Both the position numbers and the translations under genes were made by a program. A stretch of DNA of 64,000 nucleotides from Rhodospirillaceae bacterium. Its GTDB lineage: Bacteria; Pseudomonadota; Alphaproteobacteria; CACIAM-22H2. The DNA is taken from positions 1-64,000 of the forward strand of contig JALHMR010000014.1 of NCBI GenBank assembly GCA_022843945.1, read 5' to 3'. The notes under the pieces were generated by a model, which was given only the letters and a program-made list of their open reading frames with translations, ran no database searches and was not told the DNA's origin. This document shows, piece after piece, positions 51,570 through 59,809 of this stretch. Positions within the stretch are counted from its first letter, which is position 1, and each line of letters starts with the position of its first letter.

Positions 51570-53033
51570 TCAAGCCTTAACGATGAAGTTCGAGATGATA
51601 GTCGGCTGGGTGTTCTGATGCGTGCCGCTACCGCCTGCACTGCTTGTGAACACCCCTGCGAAAGCCTGAGTGTTTGGCGGCTCATTGTATGTGCCATCAG
51701 TCATAAGTGTCAGCGCACTCTGAGCAGTGCTAGTGCCCTTTACGATGCTGTGACTATGTGAGGGCATTTCCGTCATAGACAGCGTATGCGTCTGGCTCCC
51801 CCCGCTCGCCCCCAGCGTCGTGCCTGCAACCCCCGCCCCGCCCACCGTCAGCCGGTTCGCCGCGCTCGCCCCGCCCATGTCGTCCTTGCCGGCCTTCACC
51901 CGGCCGCGGTCGTCGCGCACGTTGAAGGTCGTGCTGCCGTCCCCGGCGCCGTAGGTCGTGCCCCATTCGTCGAACAGGCCGCGATAGTCGGTGCGGCTCA
52001 GCGCCTGGGCGTTGAGCCAGGCGAAGCCGCCTTCCGGCAGGGTGTTGCTGCCCCACTCGATCACCTGGCCGACCCTGCCGCTCGGCCGCTTGCTCACCGC
52101 CCAGGCGCCGGAGGCCGTGCGGGTGACCTCGACCTCCTCCCGGCCCGGCACACGCAGGCTCGTCTGCCCGTCGATCGTATCGCTCGCGGCGCGCAGGAGC
52201 CGCACCCCCTTCCCGTCCGTCTGGTTCTTCACCCGGACAAAGAAGCCGTCGGCCACGGACGAGGCGGCCGGCAGGGTGCAGTCCGCCGAGGCGCCGGCGG
52301 GCGTCACGACGTAGAGCACGTTGCTGGCGGCATTGCCGGCGGTGAAGTCGGCGGTCTGGGCTGAGACGGCCGGGCTGACCGCGACCAGCGCGAGCACATC
52401 GGCGGCCAGCGCCACCTTGATCGCATCGCCGTCGCTGGTGTCGCCGAGCAGGATCTTGTCGCCCGACGCCGGCGTTACCGAACCAAGGGTCGATGGAGCG
52501 AGGCGGATCGTGCTGCCGTCGATGGCGATGCCGTCATCGGCGACCAGGACCTGCCCGCTGACCGTCGCGGCCTCCGGATCTCCCGTCGCCGCATTGAAGC
52601 CGAGGATCTTGCCCTTGCGCGTGTCCCGGGCCGGCAGGGCGGCGATGGCGGTCGCGTCGGCCAGCGGCTGGCGCAGGGAGCGCAGGCTGGCATCGATGAG
52701 CTGCTGGACCAGCACGGTGAGGCGGTCGAGCGCCTTCTCGTTCTCCTCGGCGGGAAAGCTGCCGAGCGCGACAAGGTCGAGCCCCTGGGTCGCTGGCACG
52801 TCGCGCACCAGCACGACCGGGGCCTCATCGGCCGGGGCGACGGCGAACAGGACCTGGCCGCCGCCGGGCTGGCCAATCCCGGTCAGCGTGTAATCGCTGC
52901 CCAGGCTCTTCAGCCCATCGGCCACGTAGACCTTGAGGTCCGCCGCGGCGAAGATCCGGTTGTCATAGGTGAAGGAGACGCTCTCCCCGTCGCCGGCGTA
53001 GGCCCAGCGGTTGGTGGTCGACGAGACGGTCAT
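51570..53033 (-). CDS. phage-type tail fibre/collar protein
   Basis: 487-residue protein. The N-terminus (TVSSTTNRWAYAGDG...FAAADLKVYV) resembles the podovirus tail-fibre attachment domain. The central part is Ala/Gly-rich. A phage tail-collar domain lies at ~325-390 (LPEGGFAWLNAQALSRTDYRGLF in part), and a Ser/Thr/Gly-rich tip follows with an HSHS motif. The last ~70 codons, below about 51785, are clearly less GC-rich than the rest, so the tip may have been exchanged. No other phage genes surround it. Confidence 0.85.
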   Translation of the reverse strand: MTVSSTTNRWAYAGDGESVSFTYDNRIFAAADLKVYVADGLKSLGSDYTLTGIGQPGGGQVLFAVAPADEAPVVLVRDVPATQGLDLVALGSFPAEENEKALDRLTVLVQQLIDASLRSLRQPLADATAIAALPARDTRKGKILGFNAATGDPEAATVSGQVLVADDGIAIDGSTIRLAPSTLGSVTPASGDKILLGDTSDGDAIKVALAADVLALVAVSPAVSAQTADFTAGNAASNVLYVVTPAGASADCTLPAASSVADGFFVRVKNQTDGKGVRLLRAASDTIDGQTSLRVPGREEVEVTRTASGAWAVSKRPSGRVGQVIEWGSNTLPEGGFAWLNAQALSRTDYRGLFDEWGTTYGAGDGSTTFNVRDDRGRVKAGKDDMGGASAANRLTVGGAGVAGTTLGASGGSQTHTLSMTEMPSHSHSIVKGTSTAQSALTLMTDGTYNEPPNTQAFAGVFTSSAGGSGTHQNTQPTIISNFIVKA

Positions 53034-53085
53034 GCAAGCCTCCAGCGGATTTTCACGCCAGGAGATATGGCCGACTATCCATTTC

Positions 53086-53121
53086 GTCTAGAGGTCATTT
53101 TGTCTATAGACATTTGTAGAC
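53086..53121. promoter_or_regulatory. GTCTA/TAGAC cluster upstream of the tail-collar gene
   Basis: GTCTAGAG at 53086-53093, the perfect palindrome TGTCTATAGACA at 53101-53112 and GTAGAC at 53116-53121 lie 50-90 bp before the tail-collar start, in an AT-rich pocket. It could be an operator. No candidate repressor gene adjoins it. Confidence 0.4.
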
Positions 53122-53304
53122 TTGCCCGGGTGGCAAGCGGAGCCCGTTTACCGGTGAACCGGGGTTGGGTAACCGGCTGCACCCCGGCCTGTGACGGAAG
53201 CGGGACCATATCCACATTTTCCTGTCACATAGCCCTTATGGCCCGGCCGGCGGCCCGTCACTTTCGGGTAAGGTGGCTCCAGGCACTCACCCTGGAGGGG
53301 CAGA

Positions 53305-53553
53305 ATGCAACGCGAACCGCACCGAACCATGACCGCGCTGATGGGTGAGAACACCGGCGACCCGGGAGAGGACGCCTTCGGCCGCATCGTCAAGAATGCG
53401 ATCCGCAACGGCCGCCTGACCGCGGCCGAGATCCTTGAGCTGCGCTCCGTGATCGCGGCGGCCTTCCAGCTCGATCCGCTCGACGACGCACCGGCCAGCG
53501 ACACCGACTGGCGGGAGACCAAGGCGGCACCGCCCGTCACGACGCTGCATTAG
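53305..53553 (+). CDS. small protein, 82 residues, unknown
   Basis: Frame starting at ATG 53305 behind GGAGGGG. The central part (DAFGRIVKNAIRNGRLTAAEILELRSVIAAAF) is predicted helical and the ends are charged and disordered. No membrane segment and no recognised family. It faces the methyltransferase gene, with 25 bp between the stops. Confidence 0.5.
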   Translation: MQREPHRTMTALMGENTGDPGEDAFGRIVKNAIRNGRLTAAEILELRSVIAAAFQLDPLDDAPASDTDWRETKAAPPVTTLH

Positions 53554-53578
53554 CCCCGCGCCCCTGGATCCGCCCTCC

Positions 53579-54814
53579 CTATATCCGCAGGGTGACCAGG
53601 CCGAAACGCCAGAGCGATTCGAAAAAGGCGCGGCCGAACTCGCGCGCCTGGCCCGGGGCCGGAAAGACCCGGGCGGCGATCTGGCCGATCGTGGCCCGAC
53701 CGTCGATTAGGCGGCAGGCGGCGGCCATCTCCGGCCCGAGATGAAAGACGTTGCCCAGCCGCTCGATCGAGAGCGGTGTGGCCGGATGGTCCGGATTCTT
53801 CGCAAGGCGCAGCGAGCGTCGGAGATGCGGCACGTAGGCGAAGCAGCGCTCGCCGGAAAAATCGATCGTGTAGCTGGCCCTCGCCCGGTCGGGCCGGCAG
53901 GCAATGAAGAAGTGCCGGGCGATATCGGCCGAGAACAGCTCGGCCGCCGACCACAGCTCGGGAAGGGAGAGACGGCCGATCGCCTGGACCGCCCGGCTGT
54001 CCGCCGGCAGCCGGGCCCGCGGGTCATAGCGGCCGCTCTCCAGCCAGCCCTGGAAAACCAGGCCCGCCCCAGCGACGAAATCGAGGCAGTCGCGCACCGT
54101 GTAGCTGCGCTCGCGCTCGTGCAGGAAGAGATCGACCATGCCGGCGTCGAACTGCGTGTCGCGCGAGCCAAGCGCCGCCTTCACCGGATGCTGGGCCGGC
54201 ATGCGCTCCAGGAGCTCGCGCGCCAGGGCGATCGAGCGGGGGCTCTGGTCCAGCCCCAGGAGCCTGAACAGCGCCTGCGCCGCCTCGACACCCTGCCGCG
54301 CGTGCTTGCCATACAGCATGAGCACGACCACCCCGTCGCGGCGCAGCAGCGGGACAAGCGCCCGCAAGCCGGTGAGCGGATCGGCAAGATGGTGGAGAAC
54401 ACCAGTGGAAATGATGAGATCGAAGTCGCGGCCGAGAGTGCCGGCGGCCTCGATCGGCAGCCGCGCGAGATCGAGATTGTCGAGCCGATGCCTGTCCTTG
54501 AGCCGCCGCTCGTGCGCCAGCGAGGCCTCGCTGACGTCGATGCCAGTGACCCGGGCCGTGGGGTTGCCGAAGGCGATGGCTGCGGCCTGGTTGGCGCCGC
54601 AGCCGGCCACCAGGATCTCCAGCCCTTCAGGATACTCGCGGTCCGGCCAGTAGAGGCGGTGGTTCACCGACGGGTCGGCCTGCTCGTAACTCTCGCGCGA
54701 CGCCGCCTCGAGATCCTCGATCGGATTGGGATAGATCCAGCGCTCGTACTGCCGGGCGACGTCGTCCTCCAGCGGATCGGCGGACGGCATGCCGCGGGAC
54801 AAAGACAGACTCAT
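53579..54814 (-). CDS. class I SAM methyltransferase with C-terminal winged-helix-like part
   Basis: 411-residue protein. Motif I is ILVAGCGANQAAAIAFG at ~66-82, the acidic motif II is TGIDVSE and motif IV is DLIISTGVLHHLADP. The last ~70 residues (IDGRATIGQIAARVFP then a helix) resemble a PqqD-like small domain. Possibly a peptide- or protein-directed methyltransferase. Monocistronic on the minus strand, beside the 82-residue protein. Confidence 0.78.
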   Translation of the reverse strand: MSLSLSRGMPSADPLEDDVARQYERWIYPNPIEDLEAASRESYEQADPSVNHRLYWPDREYPEGLEILVAGCGANQAAAIAFGNPTARVTGIDVSEASLAHERRLKDRHRLDNLDLARLPIEAAGTLGRDFDLIISTGVLHHLADPLTGLRALVPLLRRDGVVVLMLYGKHARQGVEAAQALFRLLGLDQSPRSIALARELLERMPAQHPVKAALGSRDTQFDAGMVDLFLHERERSYTVRDCLDFVAGAGLVFQGWLESGRYDPRARLPADSRAVQAIGRLSLPELWSAAELFSADIARHFFIACRPDRARASYTIDFSGERCFAYVPHLRRSLRLAKNPDHPATPLSIERLGNVFHLGPEMAAACRLIDGRATIGQIAARVFPAPGQAREFGRAFFESLWRFGLVTLRI

Positions 54815-54852
54815 GGGCGGGCGTCAGGCTAAAGCAACCAACACGGGATACT

Positions 54853-54866
54853 GTGACAGTCGTCAC
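54853..54866. promoter_or_regulatory. GTGAC-N4-GTCAC inverted repeat
   Basis: GTGAC at 54853-54857 and GTCAC at 54862-54866 sit in the divergent region between the methyltransferase and racemase-fold genes, followed by 60 bases of strongly AT-rich DNA that probably holds promoters. Confidence 0.35.
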
Positions 54867-55001
54867 TCGTATAACGCATATAAATATAGAATCTAATATC
54901 GTTTAGCAATTTTACTTATAAAAAATGCGGGTGCTCTGGCCGATGCTATTTGACGACCGATCTGCGATAAGCAGGCCGTTTCAGGCGGAACGGAGGCGGC
55001 A

Positions 55002-55778
55002 ATGCCGAAAGCGCGGATCTGGTACCAGAGCTTCGTCCACCCGGTGGAGCAGGCGCCGTATATCGAGCGCCTGCAGCGGCTCCTGGACAGCGTTGCCGCG
55101 CCGGACGTGAAATTCGAGGTCCACGGCCTGTCGCCGCCCGACCACCTCTTCCATCCGTTGACCGAATTTCGCTGCGCCGCGCAGACTATCCGCGCGGCGC
55201 TCTCGGCAGAGAAGACTGGCTACGACGCCTTCGTCATCGGCCATTTCCAGGAGCCCGGCCTGCTCGAATGCCGCGGCGCGCTCGGCATCCCGGTGATCGG
55301 GCTGGGCGAGGCGAACCTTCTCGCCGCCTGTGCGATGGGTCGTAAGATCGGGCTGGTGACCATCGACCCACTGTTCATTCCCTGGCACGAACGCCAGGTG
55401 GCGGCGCATGGGCTGGGCGAGCGCGTAGTTGGCGTGCGCGCCATCCAGGCCGACCTGCCCGCCTTCATGCGCGCCTTCACCGAGGAGGGCGCCTATGCCG
55501 CGACCCGGACCGCGTTCATCGAGCAGGTGCGCCCGCTGGTGAGGGCCGGCGCCGAGGTTCTGATCCCCGCTGGCGGGCTGCCGATGCTGCTCTTCGCGCG
55601 CGAGCGACCGTTCACCATCGATGACGCCCTGGTGCTCAGCGGCATCCCGGTAGTCGCCAAGGCGGCCGAGATGGCGCTGTCGCTGCACCGTCTGACCGGC
55701 TCGGTGGTCAGCCGGCGCGGCACCTACGCCAAGGCCCCGCCGGCCGCCATCGAGGAGTATCTCGGCAGCCGCTGGTAA
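55002..55778 (+). CDS. Asp/Glu/hydantoin racemase-fold protein without catalytic cysteines
   Basis: 258-residue protein with the two-domain aspartate/glutamate racemase fold. The first active-site cysteine position (CFGDPG in hydantoin racemase) reads HFQEPG, giving His81; the second (GCAGM) reads PAGGL, giving Ala190. Cys58, Cys90 and Cys110 lie elsewhere. A two-base racemase mechanism is therefore unlikely; it may be a lyase, decarboxylase or isomerase of the family. GGAGGCGG precedes the ATG. It is convergent with the alpha/beta hydrolase gene. Confidence 0.82.
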   Translation: MPKARIWYQSFVHPVEQAPYIERLQRLLDSVAAPDVKFEVHGLSPPDHLFHPLTEFRCAAQTIRAALSAEKTGYDAFVIGHFQEPGLLECRGALGIPVIGLGEANLLAACAMGRKIGLVTIDPLFIPWHERQVAAHGLGERVVGVRAIQADLPAFMRAFTEEGAYAATRTAFIEQVRPLVRAGAEVLIPAGGLPMLLFARERPFTIDDALVLSGIPVVAKAAEMALSLHRLTGSVVSRRGTYAKAPPAAIEEYLGSRW

Positions 55779-55800
55779 TCGGCGGACCGCCGCGCCAAGA

Positions 55801-56820
55801 CTAGCCCCGGTAGACTGGCTCCGGCTGGGCAAACCAATTCAGCAGCATGTGATGGGCGATCGCGTAGTTCTTGCCCTGGAAGCTGGCGTGGCTGATGCCC
55901 GGCATGACGGCGAAGGTCTTGTCGGGATTGGGCAGCTTGGCGAAGAACTTGACCAGGTCCTCGAAGCTGGCGATGCCGTCCCACTGGCCGCGCATGATGA
56001 TGGTGGGGGCGGTGATCTTCTCCGGATCGCAGACCGGCAGGTTGGCGCACATGTCGACATAGGTGCCGGTGGGCACGGAGTCGTCAAGCTTGAGGATGGC
56101 GTCGGCGAAGGCGTTGATCACCGCCTCGTCGGCCGAGCCGGGGTGGTCGCGGTTGAAGATCGAATGCACGAAGGCGCGGTCGATCGGCCGGCGGTTCTTG
56201 GCGCGGAACTCGTCGAGGCGCTTGGCCCGCTGCTCGAGGGTCGGGCTGCCCTCGCCGGTCCACACCATGGCGTCGAGCGCCAGGCGGGAGACGAGATCGG
56301 GATTGCGCTGGGCGAACAGGGCGGCGCGCAAGGCGCCCGAGGAGATGCCGTAGGTCAGCAGCTTCCTAGACCCGCGCAGCTTGCGGATATAGGTGGCGGC
56401 GGCCAGGCAGTCATCGGCGCCCTGGCTGATCAGGGCCTTGTTGTCGCGACCCTTCTCGGACTTGCCGTAGCCCTCCATGTCGACGCACCAGACGTCGTAG
56501 CCGGCCCGGGCCAGCACATCCATGATCGAGGAATCGCTGCGCCCGGGGACCTGCAGATCGAAGGTCGGCGTCGAGGCCATCGACGAGCCGTGGACCAGCA
56601 GCACCGTGCCGCGCGTCTTCTTCGGGTCGCCTACCACCTTGTTGAACAGGTAGAGCTTCACCTTCTCGCCGTTGTCGATCTTGTACGTCCAGTGCTCGGT
56701 GCCCTTCGGCTTCACCAGGCCGGCGGACTTGGTGGCGGGCTTTTTCGCCGCCTTGCGCGGTGCGGTGCGGCGCAGCGCGGCGCCCTTTTTCTTGGCGGTC
56801 TTCTTCCTGGCTTTGGCCAT
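55801..56820 (-). CDS. alpha/beta hydrolase with Lys/Ala-rich N-terminal tail
   Basis: 339-residue hydrolase. Residues 1-40 are a Lys/Arg/Ala/Pro tail like histone H1 or PHA-linked tails. The fold starts with VLLVHGSS (oxyanion region), the nucleophile is Ser160 (GISSG), the acid is probably the Asp of MRGQWDGIAS and the histidine that of GISHAS near the end. ATG 56820 follows CAGGAGACC. It ends 32 bp after the ABC ATPase gene in transcription order. Substrate unknown; an ester or lactone is likely. Confidence 0.83.
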   Translation of the reverse strand: MAKARKKTAKKKGAALRRTAPRKAAKKPATKSAGLVKPKGTEHWTYKIDNGEKVKLYLFNKVVGDPKKTRGTVLLVHGSSMASTPTFDLQVPGRSDSSIMDVLARAGYDVWCVDMEGYGKSEKGRDNKALISQGADDCLAAATYIRKLRGSRKLLTYGISSGALRAALFAQRNPDLVSRLALDAMVWTGEGSPTLEQRAKRLDEFRAKNRRPIDRAFVHSIFNRDHPGSADEAVINAFADAILKLDDSVPTGTYVDMCANLPVCDPEKITAPTIIMRGQWDGIASFEDLVKFFAKLPNPDKTFAVMPGISHASFQGKNYAIAHHMLLNWFAQPEPVYRG

Positions 56821-56852
56821 GGTGGTCTCCTGCTGAATTAACCGAACGTGTT

Positions 56853-57944
56853 CTAGCCGGCCTGGCGGCCGAATACCGTGCACTGACGCGGATCGAACTC
56901 TAGCGCGACGGAATCGCCGACGCCAAACAGCACGGTCGGATGGGTCTGGACGCGCAGGCGCGCCTCGTTGGCGCCGGCGACGACGTACTCGTTCATGTTG
57001 CCGAGAAAGGTGAGCTCGGCCACGCGCGCGGGCATCGAGGCGCCGTTGCCGCTGCCGGCCGCGCCCAAACGGATATTCTCCGGCCGGATGGCCACGTCCA
57101 CCGCATCGCCGTGCGCCATGCCCGCCGGCACATCGACCGGCAGCTGCGGTCCGCCGTCGAGAGCCACGCGGCCGCGCGCCTCGCCCGTCCCAACGACGCG
57201 CCCCGGCACGAAATTGACCTGGCCCATGAAGTCGGCGACCACCCGGTTGGCGGGTCGCGAGTAGATGTCGCGCGGGCTGCCGTACTGCTGCAGCACGCCC
57301 AGATGCATGACCGCGATCTCGTCCGACAGGGCCAGCGCCTCGGACTGGTCGTGGGTGACGTAGACGAAGGTGATGCCGGTGCGGCGCTGGATCTGCTTGA
57401 GCTCGCTGCGCATGCGCTCGCGCAGCTTGGCGTCGAGGTTGGAGAGCGGCTCGTCGAGCAGCAGGATGCCCGGCTCGACCACCAGCGAGCGGGCCAGGGC
57501 CACGCGCTGCTGCTGGCCGCCGGAGAGCTGGCTGGGCAGCCGGTCCTCGTAGCCCTGCAGGCCGACGAGATCGAGCATGGCCATGACCTTGGTCCTGATC
57601 TCCGCCGAGCCCAGGCGGCGGATCATCAGCCCGAAGGAGACGTTCTCGAACACCGTCTTATGCGGCCAGACGGCGTAGTTCTGAAAGACCATGCCCATGC
57701 CGCGCTTGTCGGGCGGCGTCACGCCTTCCGGCGAGGAGACCACCGTGCCGTCGACCTGGATCGTGCCGGTGTCGGGCTTCAGGTAGCCGGCGATCAGGCG
57801 CAGGGTGGTCGTCTTGCCGCAGCCCGAGGGCCCCAGCAGCGTGACGAAGCGGTTGTCGGCGATGTCGAGCGAGAAGGTCTGCACCGCCGCCAACTGGCCG
57901 CCGGCGTAGTGCTTCGACAGATTGTCGATCTGGATGCGCGCCAT
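56853..57944 (-). CDS. ABC ATPase, FbpC/PotA class
   Basis: 363-residue ATPase: GPSGCGKT Walker A near 38-45, FQNYAVWPHK Q-loop, LSGGQQQR signature, LLLDEPLSNLDA Walker B and a TOBE domain from about 240. It is 6 bp after the permease gene. With the next two genes it forms a Fe(III)- or small-anion-type importer. The alpha/beta hydrolase gene follows. Confidence 0.9.
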   Translation of the reverse strand: MARIQIDNLSKHYAGGQLAAVQTFSLDIADNRFVTLLGPSGCGKTTTLRLIAGYLKPDTGTIQVDGTVVSSPEGVTPPDKRGMGMVFQNYAVWPHKTVFENVSFGLMIRRLGSAEIRTKVMAMLDLVGLQGYEDRLPSQLSGGQQQRVALARSLVVEPGILLLDEPLSNLDAKLRERMRSELKQIQRRTGITFVYVTHDQSEALALSDEIAVMHLGVLQQYGSPRDIYSRPANRVVADFMGQVNFVPGRVVGTGEARGRVALDGGPQLPVDVPAGMAHGDAVDVAIRPENIRLGAAGSGNGASMPARVAELTFLGNMNEYVVAGANEARLRVQTHPTVLFGVGDSVALEFDPRQCTVFGRQAG

Positions 57945-57950
57945 GCCCTG

Positions 57951-59657
57951 CTAATCCGATGTTGTGGCGCGCTGGCCGCCCAGCCGGTTGGCGATCAGGA
58001 TCGCGACGCCGATGATGATCATGTTGATGTTGGCGAGCGCCGAGACCGGCTCGATATAGCCGGTCTCGTAGAGATTGAAGATGGCCACGGCGACGGTGAT
58101 CGAGCTCGAGCTGAAGAGCAGGATCGAGGCGCTGAGCTCCTGGATCGCCGGCACGAAGACCAGCAGCCAGCCGGCGAACAGGCCTGGCCGGATCAGCGGC
58201 AGGGTGATGTGGCGCATGGTCTGCAGCCACGAAGCGCCGAGGATATGGGCACTCTCCTCCAGCGAGGAGTCGACCTGGCGCAAGGAGGCGTTGGCGGCGC
58301 GCACGCCCAGCGGGATGTAGCGGCCGGTATAGGCGAGCAGCAGGATGGCGATGGTGCCGTAGAGCGCGAACGGCGTGGCCAGCCAGAACTGGATCAGCGC
58401 CACCGCCATGACGATGCCCGGCAAGCCCAAGGGAATAAGAGAAGCATAGTCAAGGAAGCGGCGACCGGTGAGCTGGGTCCGCAGGTCGATCCAGCCGATG
58501 ATCGCCCCGATCAGCACGGCGAGCGACGCCGCCAGCGCGGCCAGAAGAAGCGAGTTGCCGATGGCGCGCTGGGTCACGTCGTACTGGAACAGCACGAAGC
58601 GGTAGTGCTGGAGCGTGACGTTCTCCCACGACCACAAGCCCACCGACTTGATGAACGAGACGCCGATCAGCGAGGCGTACGGAGCGGCGATGGCCACCAG
58701 GAACACCACCACGGTGAAGCCGAACATCACCCAGCGGAAGGGCCCGAGGTCGATGAGCTGCGGCCGGCTGCCCTTGCCGCCCAGCGTCACATAGGAGCGC
58801 CGCGCCAGATAGCCGCGCTGCAGGAACAGCGCGATCACGGTGATGGCCACGAAGATCAGCGACAGCGCCGAGGCCAGGCCGTATTGCGGCGGATAGTCGA
58901 ACAACGCGTAGATGCGCGTCGGCAGCGTGTAAATGCGGCCCGGGATGCCGACGATGGCCTGGCTGCCGAACAGCGCGATGGCATTGACGAAGGCCAGCAG
59001 GGTGCCCGAGAGCACCGCCGGCGCCACCAGGGGTGCGGTGATCTGCAGCGCCGTGCGCCACTTCCCCGCCCCCAGGATCTGCGCCGACTCCTCGTAGGAC
59101 GCGTCCACCGATTCGAGCGCACTCGTCGCCAGAAGGTAGACGAAGGGGAAGGTGTGCAGCACCGTGACCACCACCAGCCCGGCCATCGAGAAGATGTTGA
59201 AGGTCAGGAAATCGAGCCCGGCGCTGCGCAGGGCGGCGTTGATGAGCCCGGCGTTCGGCCCGAACAGGTTGACGAAGGCGATGGCGGTCAGGAACGGCGG
59301 CGTCAGGTACGACAGGCTGGCGGTCAGCCGGATGAAGCCCTTGAAGGGCGTGTTGGTGCGGCTCACCGCCCAGGCCAGCGGCAGGCCGATGAGCAGGCTG
59401 AACAGCCCGGTCCACGCCCCGAGCACCAGGGAATTGATCAGCGCCCGGTAATAGAGCGGCCGCTCCATGGCGCGCACGAAATTGCCGACCGAGAAGCCCT
59501 CGTCCTCGCTGCTCACGCTGCCGAGGATGAGCGAAGCCAGCGGCAGCACGACCAGCACGATGAGCGAAGCGATGGCCCCGCCCATGACGATGTGCTCTAG
59601 GCGGATCCCCCCGGTCTTCGGCCGGGCAAGCGTGGCGGGCGCGGCTATGGTGACCAT
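57951..59657 (-). CDS. ABC permease, two fused MetI domains (FbpB class)
   Basis: 568-residue fused permease with about 12 membrane segments. EAA loops are ASYEESAQILGAGKWRTALQITAP around 195-218 and SSLEESAHILGASWLQTMRHITLP around 470-493. Starts at ATG 59657. It is separated from the binding-protein gene by the REP-like pair at 59679-59779. Confidence 0.9.
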   Translation of the reverse strand: MVTIAAPATLARPKTGGIRLEHIVMGGAIASLIVLVVLPLASLILGSVSSEDEGFSVGNFVRAMERPLYYRALINSLVLGAWTGLFSLLIGLPLAWAVSRTNTPFKGFIRLTASLSYLTPPFLTAIAFVNLFGPNAGLINAALRSAGLDFLTFNIFSMAGLVVVTVLHTFPFVYLLATSALESVDASYEESAQILGAGKWRTALQITAPLVAPAVLSGTLLAFVNAIALFGSQAIVGIPGRIYTLPTRIYALFDYPPQYGLASALSLIFVAITVIALFLQRGYLARRSYVTLGGKGSRPQLIDLGPFRWVMFGFTVVVFLVAIAAPYASLIGVSFIKSVGLWSWENVTLQHYRFVLFQYDVTQRAIGNSLLLAALAASLAVLIGAIIGWIDLRTQLTGRRFLDYASLIPLGLPGIVMAVALIQFWLATPFALYGTIAILLLAYTGRYIPLGVRAANASLRQVDSSLEESAHILGASWLQTMRHITLPLIRPGLFAGWLLVFVPAIQELSASILLFSSSSITVAVAIFNLYETGYIEPVSALANINMIIIGVAILIANRLGGQRATTSD

Positions 59658-59678
59658 GCGTCTTCTTACGGAGGGTCA

Positions 59679-59779
59679 CCCCCACCCCACCCTCCCCCGT
59701 CGAGGGGGAGGGAGAAGACGGGAATGGCTCGCCTCTTAAAGTCCCCTCCTCCCTTGCGGGGGAGGGTTAGGGTGGGGAG
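59679..59779. repeat. REP-like palindrome pair
   Basis: Two GC-rich palindromic units in opposite orientation: CCCCCACCCCACCCTCCCCC plus its partner GGGGGAGGG at 59679-59712, and CCCTCCTCCC...GGGGGAGGG...GGTGGGGAG at 59742-59779. Units of this CCCTCCCCC/GGGGGAGGG type are common intergenic repeats in alphaproteobacteria. It lies between binding-protein and permease genes. Confidence 0.75.
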
Positions 59780-59809
59780 TGCTGCTTCACGCACCGGGAC
59801 TACTGTCAG

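Noticed and set aside
53203-53220. CTGTCACATAGCCCTTAT-like sequence as a PHO box
   Set aside because: Only about 12 of 18 positions fit and the second half-site is absent.
56940-59600. Very long plus-strand open frame (886 codons)
   Set aside because: It runs antisense across the ABC ATPase and permease genes, is rich in Gln, His, Asp and Arg as antisense GC-rich shadows are, and contains no recognisable domain.
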